The notes under the pieces are model-generated. The model saw only the letters and a list, made by a program, of their open reading frames with translations. It made no database searches and was not told the origin of the DNA. Source: Streptomyces sp. DHE7-1 (GTDB lineage Bacteria; Actinomycetota; Actinomycetes; Streptomycetales; Streptomycetaceae). Taken from it: a stretch of DNA of 64,000 bases. How positions within the stretch are numbered: the stretch's first letter is position 1; every line of letters starts with the position of its first letter. The stretch covers positions 1,860,001 to 1,924,000 of the forward strand of contig JACJDG010000003.1 in the NCBI GenBank assembly GCA_016432725.1, written 5' to 3'. A program made the translations under genes and the position numbers. Positions 19,508 through 27,424 of this stretch are shown here, piece after piece.

Positions 19508-20160
19508 TCCTGGCCTTCCTCGGGGTGGGGCTCGGAGATCGCCCGCCGCACGAACGACGCGATGTGGGCGTGCAGGGCGCTCGCCGCGCCGTCCGCGTCG
19601 CCTCCGAGCGCGAGCCGGAGGATGTCCCGGTGCTCGGCCGCCTCCCGCTCCCAGGAGGGGTCGGCCGCCCAGGCCGCGGCCGCGACGAGGGCGGCCTGGT
19701 CGCGGACCTCGTCGAGCATCCGGCCGAGCAGCGGGTTGCCGCAGGGCAGGTACAGGGCGCGGTGGAACAGGCGGTTGGCCAGGGAGCGTTCGGCGGTGTC
19801 GCCGGCGGAGTCGGCGCGGGCCAGCGCGTCGCGGGCGGCGTCCAGGGACGCCCCGCGGCGCACGGTCCGGCGCAGGGCCTCGGGTTCCAGCAGCAGCCGG
19901 ACGTCGTAGACCTCGCGCGCCATGTCCGCGTCCACCATGCGCACCGTGACGCCCTTGTACTGGCTCATCACGACGAGCCCGGTCCCGGCGAGGGTCTTCA
20001 GAGCCTCCCGCACCGGGGTCTTGGACACCCCGAACTGCGCGGCCAGTTCCGTCTCGACCAGGGCCTGGCCGGGCGCCAACTGCCCGGTGAGGATGCGGTG
20101 TTTGATCGCGTCGAGCACGTACTGCGTGCGGGACGGGATCGGCGTGGGCACAGAGGTCAT
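19504..20160 (-). CDS. GntR-family (FadR/FCD) regulator of the sugar-acid operon
   Basis: A 218-residue GntR protein. The winged helix (about residues 8-75) contains LDAIKHRILTGQLAPGQALV, ELAAQFGVSKTPVREALKTL and GLVVMSQYKGVTVR, the classical GntR recognition segment. The C-terminal FCD-type helical effector domain includes RLLLEPEALRR and HRALYLPCGNPLLGRMLDEV. It is the first gene of a three-gene operon with the DapA-fold protein and the IlvD-type dehydratase. Two small palindromes lie just upstream, so autoregulation with release by a sugar-acid intermediate is likely. Confidence 0.92.
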   Translation of the reverse strand: MTSVPTPIPSRTQYVLDAIKHRILTGQLAPGQALVETELAAQFGVSKTPVREALKTLAGTGLVVMSQYKGVTVRMVDADMAREVYDVRLLLEPEALRRTVRRGASLDAARDALARADSAGDTAERSLANRLFHRALYLPCGNPLLGRMLDEVRDQAALVAAAAWAADPSWEREAAEHRDILRLALGGDADGAASALHAHIASFVRRAISEPHPEEGQE

Positions 20161-20190
20161 ACGGCCCTCTCGGATCTCGCGTATCGCGTC

Positions 20191-20213
20191 TCATATATGA
20201 CGTACGAAGTACG
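20191..20213. promoter_or_regulatory. Two adjacent palindromes, candidate GntR operator
   Basis: TCATATATGA (20191-20200) is a perfect 10-bp palindrome, immediately followed by CGTAC-gaa-GTACG (20201-20213). Both lie 31-53 bp upstream of the GntR start in an AT-richer pocket of otherwise very GC-rich DNA. Use by the adjacent GntR protein is inference. Confidence 0.45.
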
Positions 20214-20289
20214 ACGCGTTGAAGGTAGGAGGGGGCCCGTGTTCCGTCAATGCTTCCGACAAAGGAAGTCCGGGTCGCCGGCGGGTGCC

Positions 20290-21051
20290 TCAGACGGCGT
20301 GGGTGTCGCCCTCCACGGCGGCGCGGGTGGGCCGGCCGGAGACCTCGGCGGCGCGGGCGGTGGCCGCGTCCCGGGTGAGGGTGGGTCCGACGTGGGTGAC
20401 GAGCAGCTCGCGCACCCGTGCCTCCCGGGCGACGCGGCCGGCGTCCTCGGGGGTGAGGTGGACCTGCGGGAAGTGTTCGCCTCCGCGATGCGCGTCGATG
20501 TCCGCCTCGCACAGGAAGAGGTCGGCCCGGGCGGCGAGTTCACCGAGCGCGGCGCAGGGGCCGCTGTCCCCCGAGTACGCGAGCACACTCCCCTGGCACT
20601 CGGCGCGCAGGCCGTACGTCTCGGTGTCGTGGGCGACGGCGCGGGCGGTGAGCCGGAGGTTCCAGTGCCGGACGTCATGGCCGTCGTACAGGGCCCGGAA
20701 GTCGAAGACGCCCTTCAGGAAGCCGGTGTCGGGGCGCCCGAAGAAGCCCGCCAGGCGGCGCGCGCAGTCCTGTGGCGCGTACACCGGCACGGGCACTGCG
20801 GGGGCCATTCGGCCGAAGGAGAAGGCGTAGGCGGCGGCGAGCAGATCGGCGCTGTGGTCGGCGTGCAGATGGGAGATCCAGATCGCGGTGAGCCGGGCGG
20901 GATCCGTGTGCCGCTGCAACGCCGCGAAGGTTCCGGGCCCCGCGTCCACCCACACCTCGGCGCCCCCGCCGGCCAGCAGATAGCCGGAGCACGGCCGGTC
21001 GGGACCGGGGTGCGGGGAGGCGGTGCCGAGAACGGTGAGGGTGAGCGGCAT
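20290..21051 (-). CDS. Metallo-beta-lactamase-fold hydrolase (RNase Z-like group)
   Basis: A 253-residue metal-dependent hydrolase. The metal motif is HLHADHSADL (H61, H63, D65, H66). LTVLGTASPHPGPDRPCSGYL at the start and AYSGDSGPCAAL and LLVTHVGPT further on supply the remaining conserved Asp and His. The start resembles the tRNase Z/arylsulfatase branch, but the exosite arm of tRNase Z is not seen. It probably cleaves a phosphodiester, sulfate or cyclic-nucleotide ester. The frame is intact. Confidence 0.85.
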   Translation of the reverse strand: MPLTLTVLGTASPHPGPDRPCSGYLLAGGGAEVWVDAGPGTFAALQRHTDPARLTAIWISHLHADHSADLLAAAYAFSFGRMAPAVPVPVYAPQDCARRLAGFFGRPDTGFLKGVFDFRALYDGHDVRHWNLRLTARAVAHDTETYGLRAECQGSVLAYSGDSGPCAALGELAARADLFLCEADIDAHRGGEHFPQVHLTPEDAGRVAREARVRELLVTHVGPTLTRDAATARAAEVSGRPTRAAVEGDTHAV

Positions 21052-21115
21052 GGCACGGAGAGTACGGGGTGCGAGGCCGGGTTCCGGCCGCTTCGGGCCA
21101 GGACGCGGCCGCGCC

Positions 21116-21158
21116 GCCGTGCCGCTCGCGGCGCGGGGCGCACCGCGAGCGGCACGGC
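21116..21158 (-). terminator. Hairpin terminator after the TIGR03086 gene
   Basis: A perfect 16-bp stem (21116-21131 with 21143-21158) and an 11-nt loop, starting 72 nt beyond the minus-strand stop at 21231 and before the metallo-hydrolase gene. Confidence 0.65.
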
Positions 21159-21230
21159 CGGCGGCGACGCCGTCGGATGCCGCGCGGCACGCCGCCGGTC
21201 AGGACCGTATCCGCCGAGGGCGGCCGGGCG

Positions 21231-21812
21231 TCACGGGCGCCACTGCGGATCCCGGCCGCTCAGTCCCACCGCCCGGTCCAGCAGGGACGCGCCCTCCGGT
21301 ACCGGGACGACCGGGCCGAAGATGCCGCCGCCGCGGCCGGCGTCCTCGGCGGCGGCGAGGAGGAAGCCGTGTGCCGTGTCGAGGGCGTCGGGGTCGGGCG
21401 CGTAGAGCTGCCCCGTCGCGCGGGCCAGGTCCCAGCCGTGGATCACCAGTTCGTCGACGGCGACGGCGCCCGCGACCTCGCCGGGCAGGTCGATGCCGCC
21501 GGCCCTGGTGAGGCCGGTCCAGGCCGCCGGGTCGCGCCAGGCGTCGGCGAGGTCGTCCAGCACCTTGGGCAGTTCCTCGCGCCAGCCGGGGCCGATGTCC
21601 GGGACGGCGGCGTCCGGGCTGGTGTCCGTCGTCGCGCCGAGGTCCTTGCGGGCGGCGTCACGGAAGGCCACCGACAGGTGCAGGATGTGGCCGAGCAGGT
21701 TGCGCACCGCCAGGTCCGGGCACGGCGTGAGCGCCGTGAGCCGCTCGTCGGTCACCGCCGCGGCGAGCTGTGCCACGATCCGGGTCTGCGCGCCGAGATC
21801 CACCATGGTCAT
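21231..21812 (-). CDS. TIGR03086/mycothiol-maleylpyruvate isomerase-like metal-binding protein
   Basis: A 193-residue DinB/MDMPI-fold protein. The first helix of the four-helix bundle is present in MTMVDLGAQTRIVAQLAAAV. The metal ligands should come from the H in NLLGHILHLSVAF and the HGWDLARATGQ motif, which is diagnostic of TIGR03086. ATG 21812 is chosen because AAGGAGT lies 8-10 nt upstream. The biochemical role of this actinobacterial family is unknown; relatives are mycothiol-dependent. The MFS gene at 21945 is divergent. Confidence 0.85.
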   Translation of the reverse strand: MTMVDLGAQTRIVAQLAAAVTDERLTALTPCPDLAVRNLLGHILHLSVAFRDAARKDLGATTDTSPDAAVPDIGPGWREELPKVLDDLADAWRDPAAWTGLTRAGGIDLPGEVAGAVAVDELVIHGWDLARATGQLYAPDPDALDTAHGFLLAAAEDAGRGGGIFGPVVPVPEGASLLDRAVGLSGRDPQWRP

Positions 21813-21944
21813 GGCCCACTCCTTCAGAGTCGCTATGTGCGTACGAAGGACTGACCGTCCTGGTCCCCGGAACTCATCGCTCCCGCGGAAATAGGGCACC
21901 TTGCCGATCCCGGGGCCCCCGCCTCAGGCCCACGATGGGCCGGT

Positions 21945-23177
21945 ATGACGACTTCCTGGTCCGTGGTCCGCGTCCTGCGGGACCGCGACGCGGCGCTGTA
22001 CCTCGGTGGCGTGGTGGTGTCCGCCTTCGGCACCTCCTCGCTGTGGCTCGCGGCGGGCGTGTGGGTGAAGGACCTCACCGGGTCCGACGGCCTGGCCGCC
22101 CTGTGTGCGCTCGCCATGTGGGCTCCCACGCCGGCCGGGCCGCTGCTCGGCGCGCTCGCCGACCGGGTCCGGCGCAGGCCCCTGCTCGTCGCGTCGAACC
22201 TGGGCCTGGCGGCGCTGCTCCTCACCCTGTTCACCGTCGACTCCGCCGGCCGGCTGTGGCTGCTGTTCGCCGTGCTGTTCCTCTACGGCGCCATCGGGGT
22301 CGTGCACGACGCCGCCGAGTCGGCCCTGGTCGCCGCCGCCGTCGCCCCGGACCTCCTCGGCGACTTCAACGGGCTGCGGACGACCCTCACGGAGGGCATG
22401 AAGCTCGTCGCCCCGTTGACAGGGGCGGGTCTCTACGCGGTCTACGGCGGTCCGGCCGTGGCCTGTCTGGACGCCGTCACCTTCGTCCTCGCCGCCGGGC
22501 TGTGCGCCCTGCTTCGGGTGCGCGAGGAGCGGCCCGTCCGCTCCGGTGGCGGATGGCGGCGACAGACCGCGCGGGGCGTCCGGCACCTGTGGGGGCACCC
22601 CGTGCTGCGCCCTCTGGTCGTGGCGGGCGGTACGACCATGCTGCTGGCCGGGCTGGCCGGCTCCACGGTGTACGCCGTCGTCGACCGCCTCGGCCACTCC
22701 CCCGCGTACGCGGGCGTGCTGTACGCCTTCCAGGGCGCCGGTTCGGTGGCGGCCGGGCTGGTCTCGGGGTCCGCCCTGCGCCGGCTGGGCGCGCGCCGGT
22801 TCGCGGCGGCCGGGATCGCGCTGACCGGGATCGCGGTGGCCTCGCGGGCCGTGCCGTCGGACCCGGTGGCCCTGGCGGCCGGCGTGGTGAGTGGACTGGG
22901 CCTGCCCTGCGTGCTGGTGGCCGCGTTCACGGCCGTCCAGCGGGAGACGCCCGGCCCGCTGCTCGGCCGCGTGACGGCCACCGCCGGCACGCTGGTCTTC
23001 ACCCCGAACGTGCTGGGACTCGCCCTGGGGGCCGGCCTGGTCGAACTGGCCGGTGTGGGACTGCTGCTGCCGCTCTACGGGGCCGCGTCGCTCGCGGCGG
23101 CGGCCGCGCTGGCTCACGGCGCCGGGAGCGCCTCCCGCACCGCGGCCAGGTCGCCGTCCGACGCCAGTCCGGCGTGA
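21945..23177 (+). CDS. MFS transporter (drug-efflux-like)
   Basis: A 410-residue protein with about 12 hydrophobic segments. It starts RDRDAALYLGGVVVSAFGTSSLWLA and carries the MFS cytoplasmic loop ADRVRRRPLLVASN between helices 2 and 3. No substrate-specific signature is visible. The last 64 bp overlap the convergent gene ending at 23114, which is real overlap and not a frameshift artefact, because both frames look like coding sequence to the end. It is transcribed away from the TIGR03086 gene. Confidence 0.87.
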   Translation: MTTSWSVVRVLRDRDAALYLGGVVVSAFGTSSLWLAAGVWVKDLTGSDGLAALCALAMWAPTPAGPLLGALADRVRRRPLLVASNLGLAALLLTLFTVDSAGRLWLLFAVLFLYGAIGVVHDAAESALVAAAVAPDLLGDFNGLRTTLTEGMKLVAPLTGAGLYAVYGGPAVACLDAVTFVLAAGLCALLRVREERPVRSGGGWRRQTARGVRHLWGHPVLRPLVVAGGTTMLLAGLAGSTVYAVVDRLGHSPAYAGVLYAFQGAGSVAAGLVSGSALRRLGARRFAAAGIALTGIAVASRAVPSDPVALAAGVVSGLGLPCVLVAAFTAVQRETPGPLLGRVTATAGTLVFTPNVLGLALGAGLVELAGVGLLLPLYGAASLAAAAALAHGAGSASRTAARSPSDASPA

Positions 23178-24277
23178 TACAGGCGCAGTTCCGTGGCGCC
23201 CTCGTCCCGCGCGCGTGCCGCGTCCTCGGCGAGGGTGCCCGGGCTGCCGCCCATCCCGGTGACCACCGTGAAGTTGGCCGCCAGGACCTTGCGGCCCTCC
23301 ACCAGCCCGGCGAAGGGCGCCAGCAGTCCCGTGCCGCCCGTGCACGGCACCACCACCCCGTCCGCGACACCGAGGACGTGGCCGGGGTCGACGCCGGCGT
23401 TGGCACCGCAGTGGTACGGCACCGGGTCCGCGTGCAGCAGCACCTGGAAGCCCTCGGGCGCAGCGGCGCGTACGGCGGCGACGGCCTCCTCCTGGAGGGT
23501 GCGGGCGACGGTGTCGCGCCACGCGCGCGTGGCGGCCGCCGTGTCCTCCCCGAGGAGTCTCCCGACCGACGGCCAGCCGCCGTCGTCCGCCGCGCCCCGC
23601 CACAGGGGCTCCAGGGCGGCGCGCACGCCTGCCGCGAGCCGGCCGGGGTCCAGCCCCTGCTCGCCGTAACCGGCGGCGCAGGACGGGCAGAAGCACAGGG
23701 ACATCAGGTACTGCCCGGCGTCCCCGAGACCGACACCGGAGGTCTTGTCGTGCGCGTGCAGGTGCTGCAGGCCGTACCAGCCGAGGGACTCCAGCTCGGT
23801 GCCGTGCGCGCCGGGGCGGACGGCGGCCTCGGCGGCGAGGTCGACCAGGTACGCGCGCGTGGCGGGCTGTGCGACGCACGGCGCCCACGGGTAGCGGTCG
23901 CCGTAGGCGTTGACCACCGAGGTGTCCGGATGTTCGGCGCCCATGCGGGAGTTGTGGGCGAGGACGACCCAGGTGTGCACCTCCAGCCCGGCCGCCGCGA
24001 GCGCCCCGGCGGCCTCGCCGTAGGCGTCGCCGGGGGCCCAGCGTCCGGCGGGGTGGGGGCGCAGCGTTCGGCCCGCCCAGCGGTCGCCGGGCGGGTAGAG
24101 GACGGCCGCGTGCTCCGCCGTCACGATGCGGTGGCGGGGGTGGCGGGGGGTCAGGGCGCGGGTGGAGTGGTAGGCGGAGGCGAGGGTGACCTGCCCGGCG
24201 CCGAGCGAGGCGATCCGCCCGGGGGCCCGCGGGTCCCCGGCCACGTCCCACGGATAGAGGAACGCCGACGCCTTCAC
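23114..24277 (-). CDS. Uncharacterised 387-residue protein coupled to kdgD
   Basis: I do not recognise a named family. The protein begins MKASAFLYPWDVAGDPRAPG and has the strand/helix rhythm of a TIM barrel. Conserved-looking motifs are ASAYHSTRAL, VVLAHNSRMGAEHPD, NAYGDRYPWAPC, HAHDKTSG and LMSLCFCPSCAAGYG, the last a Cys-x-Cys-x2-Cys cluster. It looks like a glycosidase-like barrel, but no catalytic acid pair can be assigned. Its start overlaps the stop of the dehydratase KdgD by ATGA, so it is co-expressed with uronate/aldarate catabolism and may handle a lactone or oligosaccharide. No signal peptide is seen. Confidence 0.75.
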   Translation of the reverse strand: MKASAFLYPWDVAGDPRAPGRIASLGAGQVTLASAYHSTRALTPRHPRHRIVTAEHAAVLYPPGDRWAGRTLRPHPAGRWAPGDAYGEAAGALAAAGLEVHTWVVLAHNSRMGAEHPDTSVVNAYGDRYPWAPCVAQPATRAYLVDLAAEAAVRPGAHGTELESLGWYGLQHLHAHDKTSGVGLGDAGQYLMSLCFCPSCAAGYGEQGLDPGRLAAGVRAALEPLWRGAADDGGWPSVGRLLGEDTAAATRAWRDTVARTLQEEAVAAVRAAAPEGFQVLLHADPVPYHCGANAGVDPGHVLGVADGVVVPCTGGTGLLAPFAGLVEGRKVLAANFTVVTGMGGSPGTLAEDAARARDEGATELRLYHAGLASDGDLAAVREALPAP

Positions 24278-25215
24278 TCCTCGCCCTCCAGCAGCGCGTG
24301 TCCGCGCTCGATGAGCCGGGCGAGGCGCTTGACGTGGTCCTCGGCCGGTTCCTGCAGCGGCGGGCGGACCTCGCCCACGTCCAGGCCGCGCAGCCGCACG
24401 CCCGCCTTGACGAGCGAGACGGCGTAGCCGCGGCCCTGGTCGCGCAGTTCCACGAACGGGCGGTAGAAGCCGTCCAGCAGGCGCCGCACGGTGGCGTCGT
24501 CGTCCGAGCGCAGTGCCCGGTGGAAGGCGAGGGCGATCTCCGGGGCGAAGCAGAAGACGGCCGAGGAGTACAGGGTGACGCCGAGCGCGCGGTAGGCGAG
24601 CTGGGTCAGCTCCGCGGTCGGCAGGCCGTTGAAGTACAGGAAGTCACCGGGGGCCTCGGTGCGCACGGCGCTGACGATGCGCTGCATCAGGTCCAGGTCG
24701 CCGAGCCCGTCCTTGAGGCCGATCACGCCCTCGGTGCGGGCGAGTCCGACGACGGCCGGCGGGGTGAGGACGACGTTGTCGCGCTGGTAGACGATGACCG
24801 GCAGGGCGGTGGCGGCGGCGATCTCCCGGTAGTGCCGCAGCAGGCCCTCCTGGCCGGCGTGGACGAGGTACGGCGGCATCGCGAGCAGACCGTCGGCGCC
24901 CGCGGCCTCGGCGGTGCGCGCGTAACGGACGGCGAGCGCGGTGCCGTAGCCGGCGCCGGCCACGACGGGCACCCGGCCGCCGGCCGCCTCGACGGCCGCC
25001 CGGACGCAGGCCTCGAACTCCTCCGGCAGCAGCGCGTGGAACTCCCCGGTGCCACAGCAGGCGAAGACGGCCGCGGCACCGGCGGCGACACCCTCGCGCA
25101 CATGGGTCCGGTAGACGTCGAGGTCGACGGAGCCGTCGGGGCCGTAGGCCGTGACGGGGAAGAACAGCGGCCCGCTGGGATCGCGGAGCCGGGCGGCGAG
25201 AGGGGCTGGCGTCAC
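24274..25215 (-). CDS. kdgD: 5-dehydro-4-deoxyglucarate dehydratase (KdgD)
   Basis: A DapA-superfamily enzyme that would decarboxylate and dehydrate 5-keto-4-deoxyglucarate to alpha-ketoglutarate semialdehyde. Diagnostic stretches are GPLFFPVTAYGPDGSVDLD, FACCGTGEFHALLPEE, VIVYQRDNVVLTP and the Schiff-base region GVIGLKDGLGDLDLMQRI; the Tyr and Lys are both present. FLYFNGLPTAELTQLAYR and SLVKAGVRLRGLDVG are typical of KdgD and absent from lysine-type DapA. I prefer GTG 25215, with AGGGAGC just upstream, over GTG/ATG starts near 25236. It is the first gene of a pair with the unknown protein at 23114 and divergent from uronate dehydrogenase. Confidence 0.9.
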   Translation of the reverse strand: MTPAPLAARLRDPSGPLFFPVTAYGPDGSVDLDVYRTHVREGVAAGAAAVFACCGTGEFHALLPEEFEACVRAAVEAAGGRVPVVAGAGYGTALAVRYARTAEAAGADGLLAMPPYLVHAGQEGLLRHYREIAAATALPVIVYQRDNVVLTPPAVVGLARTEGVIGLKDGLGDLDLMQRIVSAVRTEAPGDFLYFNGLPTAELTQLAYRALGVTLYSSAVFCFAPEIALAFHRALRSDDDATVRRLLDGFYRPFVELRDQGRGYAVSLVKAGVRLRGLDVGEVRPPLQEPAEDHVKRLARLIERGHALLEGEE

Positions 25216-25387
25216 GGGCGCTCCCTGTCGGTGCATGCTTCTGATCAGCGTCTACATTTCTGAACACCTGCACGCTACGGGCCCCTTTCGGCCCGGGTCA
25301 AGCGCCCGAACCCGCGACACCGGACCGAATTTCCCCACTCCACGGCACACTTGACGGGACACGGCAGCGCTTTCTAGCGTGTCCACG

Positions 25388-25413
25388 CATGTGAATGACG
25401 TCCATGTGAATGA
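25388..25413. promoter_or_regulatory. Direct repeat upstream of uronate dehydrogenase
   Basis: CATGTGAATGA occurs twice (25388-25398 and 25403-25413), spaced 15 bp start to start, with a related CACATGAAC at 25422 in opposite sense. It lies between the divergent kdgD and uronate dehydrogenase genes, so it could be a shared regulator site. Which protein binds is unknown. Confidence 0.4.
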
Positions 25414-25467
25414 TGCCGCCGCACATGAACCCGCATCGTTCGTCCGAGGCGACCAAGGAGACCGAGG

Positions 25468-26277
25468 ATGCCCGCTCCCCGCACCGTTCTGCTCACCGGC
25501 GCCGCCGGCGGGCTCGGCACCCTGATGCGGTCCGTGCTGCCGGAGTACGGCTACACCCTGCGCCTGTTCGACGTGCGGCCCGTCGAGGGCGAGCCGGACG
25601 CCGTCACCGCGGACCTCGCCGACACGGACGCGCTGCGCGAGGCCGTGCGGGGCGTCGACGCGGTCATCCACCTCGCGGGCATCTCCCTGGAGGCGCCGTT
25701 CGAGAAGATCCTCAGGTCGAACATCGAGGGCACCTACAACCTGTACGAGGCCGCCCGCCTCGAAGGCGTGCCCCGGATCGTCTTCGCCTCCTCCAACCAC
25801 GCCGTCGGCTTCACCCCGGCCCCCCGCCCGGGCGGCCCGCTGATCCCCGTCGACACCCCGCGCCGCCCGGACACCTTCTACGGCCTGTCCAAGTCCTTCG
25901 GCGAGGACCTCGCCCAGCTCTACTGGGACAAGCACGGCCTGGAGACCGTCTCCGTGCGCATCGGCTCCTGCTTCCCGGAGCCGACCAGCGTGCGCATGCT
26001 CTCGGTGTGGATGAGCCCGCGGGACGGCGCCCGCCTCTTCCACGCGGCCCTGACCGCCGAGGGCGTCGGCCACACCGTGGTCCACGGCTCCTCGGCCAAC
26101 ACCCGCCTGTGGTGGGACCTCACGAGCGCGCGGGCGCTCGGCTACGACCCCGAGGACGACTCCGAGCCGTACGCCGAGAAGCTCGTCGCCGAGCAGGGGG
26201 AACTCGACCCGGCCGACCCCGCGCACAGCCACCTCGGCGGCCACTTCGTGAACGACCCGCCGATCTGGCCGTACTGA
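25468..26277 (+). CDS. udh: Uronate dehydrogenase (NAD-dependent, SDR-type)
   Basis: A 269-residue extended short-chain dehydrogenase. The nucleotide loop is TGAAGGLGT (residues 10-18). The catalytic triad is S108/S109 in FASSNHAVGF with Y138 and K142 in FYGLSKSFGE. The sequence SSNHAVGF, RPDTFYGLSK and IGSCFPEP are the distinguishing marks of uronate dehydrogenases, which oxidise galacturonate or glucuronate to the aldarolactone. The RBS GGAGACCGAGG precedes ATG 25468. It is divergent from kdgD, two steps further along the same pathway. The aldarate dehydratase that should link them is not in the window. Confidence 0.88.
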   Translation: MPAPRTVLLTGAAGGLGTLMRSVLPEYGYTLRLFDVRPVEGEPDAVTADLADTDALREAVRGVDAVIHLAGISLEAPFEKILRSNIEGTYNLYEAARLEGVPRIVFASSNHAVGFTPAPRPGGPLIPVDTPRRPDTFYGLSKSFGEDLAQLYWDKHGLETVSVRIGSCFPEPTSVRMLSVWMSPRDGARLFHAALTAEGVGHTVVHGSSANTRLWWDLTSARALGYDPEDDSEPYAEKLVAEQGELDPADPAHSHLGGHFVNDPPIWPY

Positions 26278-26310
26278 CGCGGCCGGCCCCCGGGGCCGGA
26301 AACGGTCGCC

Positions 26311-26353
26311 CACGGCGGCGGGCGGGCACCGAACGGGCCCGCCCGCCGCCGTG
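26311..26353 (+). terminator. Strong hairpin terminator after uronate dehydrogenase
   Basis: A perfect 17-bp stem (26311-26327 with 26337-26353) around a 9-nt loop, about 35 nt past the stop. It isolates the gene from the DeoR/ABC operon that follows. The remaining 26278-26546 interval shows no other gene. Confidence 0.75.
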
Positions 26354-26546
26354 TTCGGGCATCCGGGCCGCCCGATCCCACCCCGCCCCGGACGGTCCCG
26401 CAGGTCCGCGACGGGCACCGCACACCGCGAACGGGCACACCCGGGCAGGATCGGGCCCGTAACAGACCTGGTCGGCGCCGCACACCCGCTGTAGAACTTC
26501 CCCCATGGGCCCGAACGGGCAACTCGGCGGGGAAGCGGGTGACGAC

Positions 26547-27317
26547 ATGGGCACCAGGACGGCGGAGGAACGCCGGCGCGAGATCGTGCGGGCCGCGCGC
26601 ACCACCGGCTCGGTCGACGTCACCGCGCTCGCCGCCGAACTGGGCGTCGCCAAGGAGACCGTCCGGCGCGATCTGCGCGCCCTGGAGGACCACGGCCTGG
26701 TCCGCAGGACGCACGGCGGCGCCTATCCGGTCGAGAGCGCCGGTTTCGAGACGACGCTCGCCGTCCGCGCCACCAGCCACGTCCCCGAGAAGCGCCGGAT
26801 CGCGGCCGCCGCGGCCGAACTGCTCGGCGACGCGGAGACGGTCTTCGTCGACGAGGGCTTCACCCCGCAGCTCATCGCCGAGTCCCTGCCGGCCGGCCGG
26901 CCGCTCACCGTGGTCACCGCATCCCTGCCGGTCGCGGGCGCCCTGGCCGGGGCCGAGGACGTGTCGGTCCTGCTCCTCGGCGGCCGGGTCCGGGCCGGCA
27001 CGCTGGCGACCGTCGACCACTGGGCCACCCGGATGCTGGCCGGCTTCGTGATCGACCTCGCCTACATCGGGGCCAACGGCATCTCCCGCGACCACGGGCT
27101 CACCACCCCCGACCCCGCGGTCGGCGAGGTGAAGACGCAGGCCGTCCGGGCCGCGCGGCGCACCGTCTTCGCGGGCGTGCACACCAAGTTCGGAGCGGTC
27201 AGCTTCTGCCGGTTCGCCGAGATCGGCGCGCTGGAGGCGATCGTGACGAGCACGCTGCTGCCGGCCACCGAGGCCCACCGCTACTCCCTGCTGGGCCCGC
27301 AGGTCATCAGGGTCTGA
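26547..27317 (+). CDS. DeoR-family transcriptional regulator of the sugar/polyol operon
   Basis: A DeoR/GlpR-type regulator of 256 residues from ATG 26547. The N-terminal helix-turn-helix is EERRREIVRAARTTGSVDVT then ELGVAKETVRRDLRALED, with HGLVRRTHGGAY as the family signature. The C-terminal DeoRC sensor domain follows, with FVDEGFTPQLIAESLP, LLLGGRVRAGTLATVD and IGANGISRDHGLTT; relatives bind phosphorylated sugars. An in-frame ATG at 26505 lacks a ribosome site, so I prefer 26547. The ABC importer and dehydrogenase genes follow on the same strand. It probably represses them until a phosphosugar or polyol product accumulates. Confidence 0.9.
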   Translation: MGTRTAEERRREIVRAARTTGSVDVTALAAELGVAKETVRRDLRALEDHGLVRRTHGGAYPVESAGFETTLAVRATSHVPEKRRIAAAAAELLGDAETVFVDEGFTPQLIAESLPAGRPLTVVTASLPVAGALAGAEDVSVLLLGGRVRAGTLATVDHWATRMLAGFVIDLAYIGANGISRDHGLTTPDPAVGEVKTQAVRAARRTVFAGVHTKFGAVSFCRFAEIGALEAIVTSTLLPATEAHRYSLLGPQVIRV

Positions 27318-27424
27318 AACGGCCGGGCCCGGAGCACCGGACCCGCACCCCGGCATCACCTCCCCCACGGGCACCCCCATACCCCCGAACGCCCCCTATC
27401 TCCCCATACATCCAGGAGCGATCC

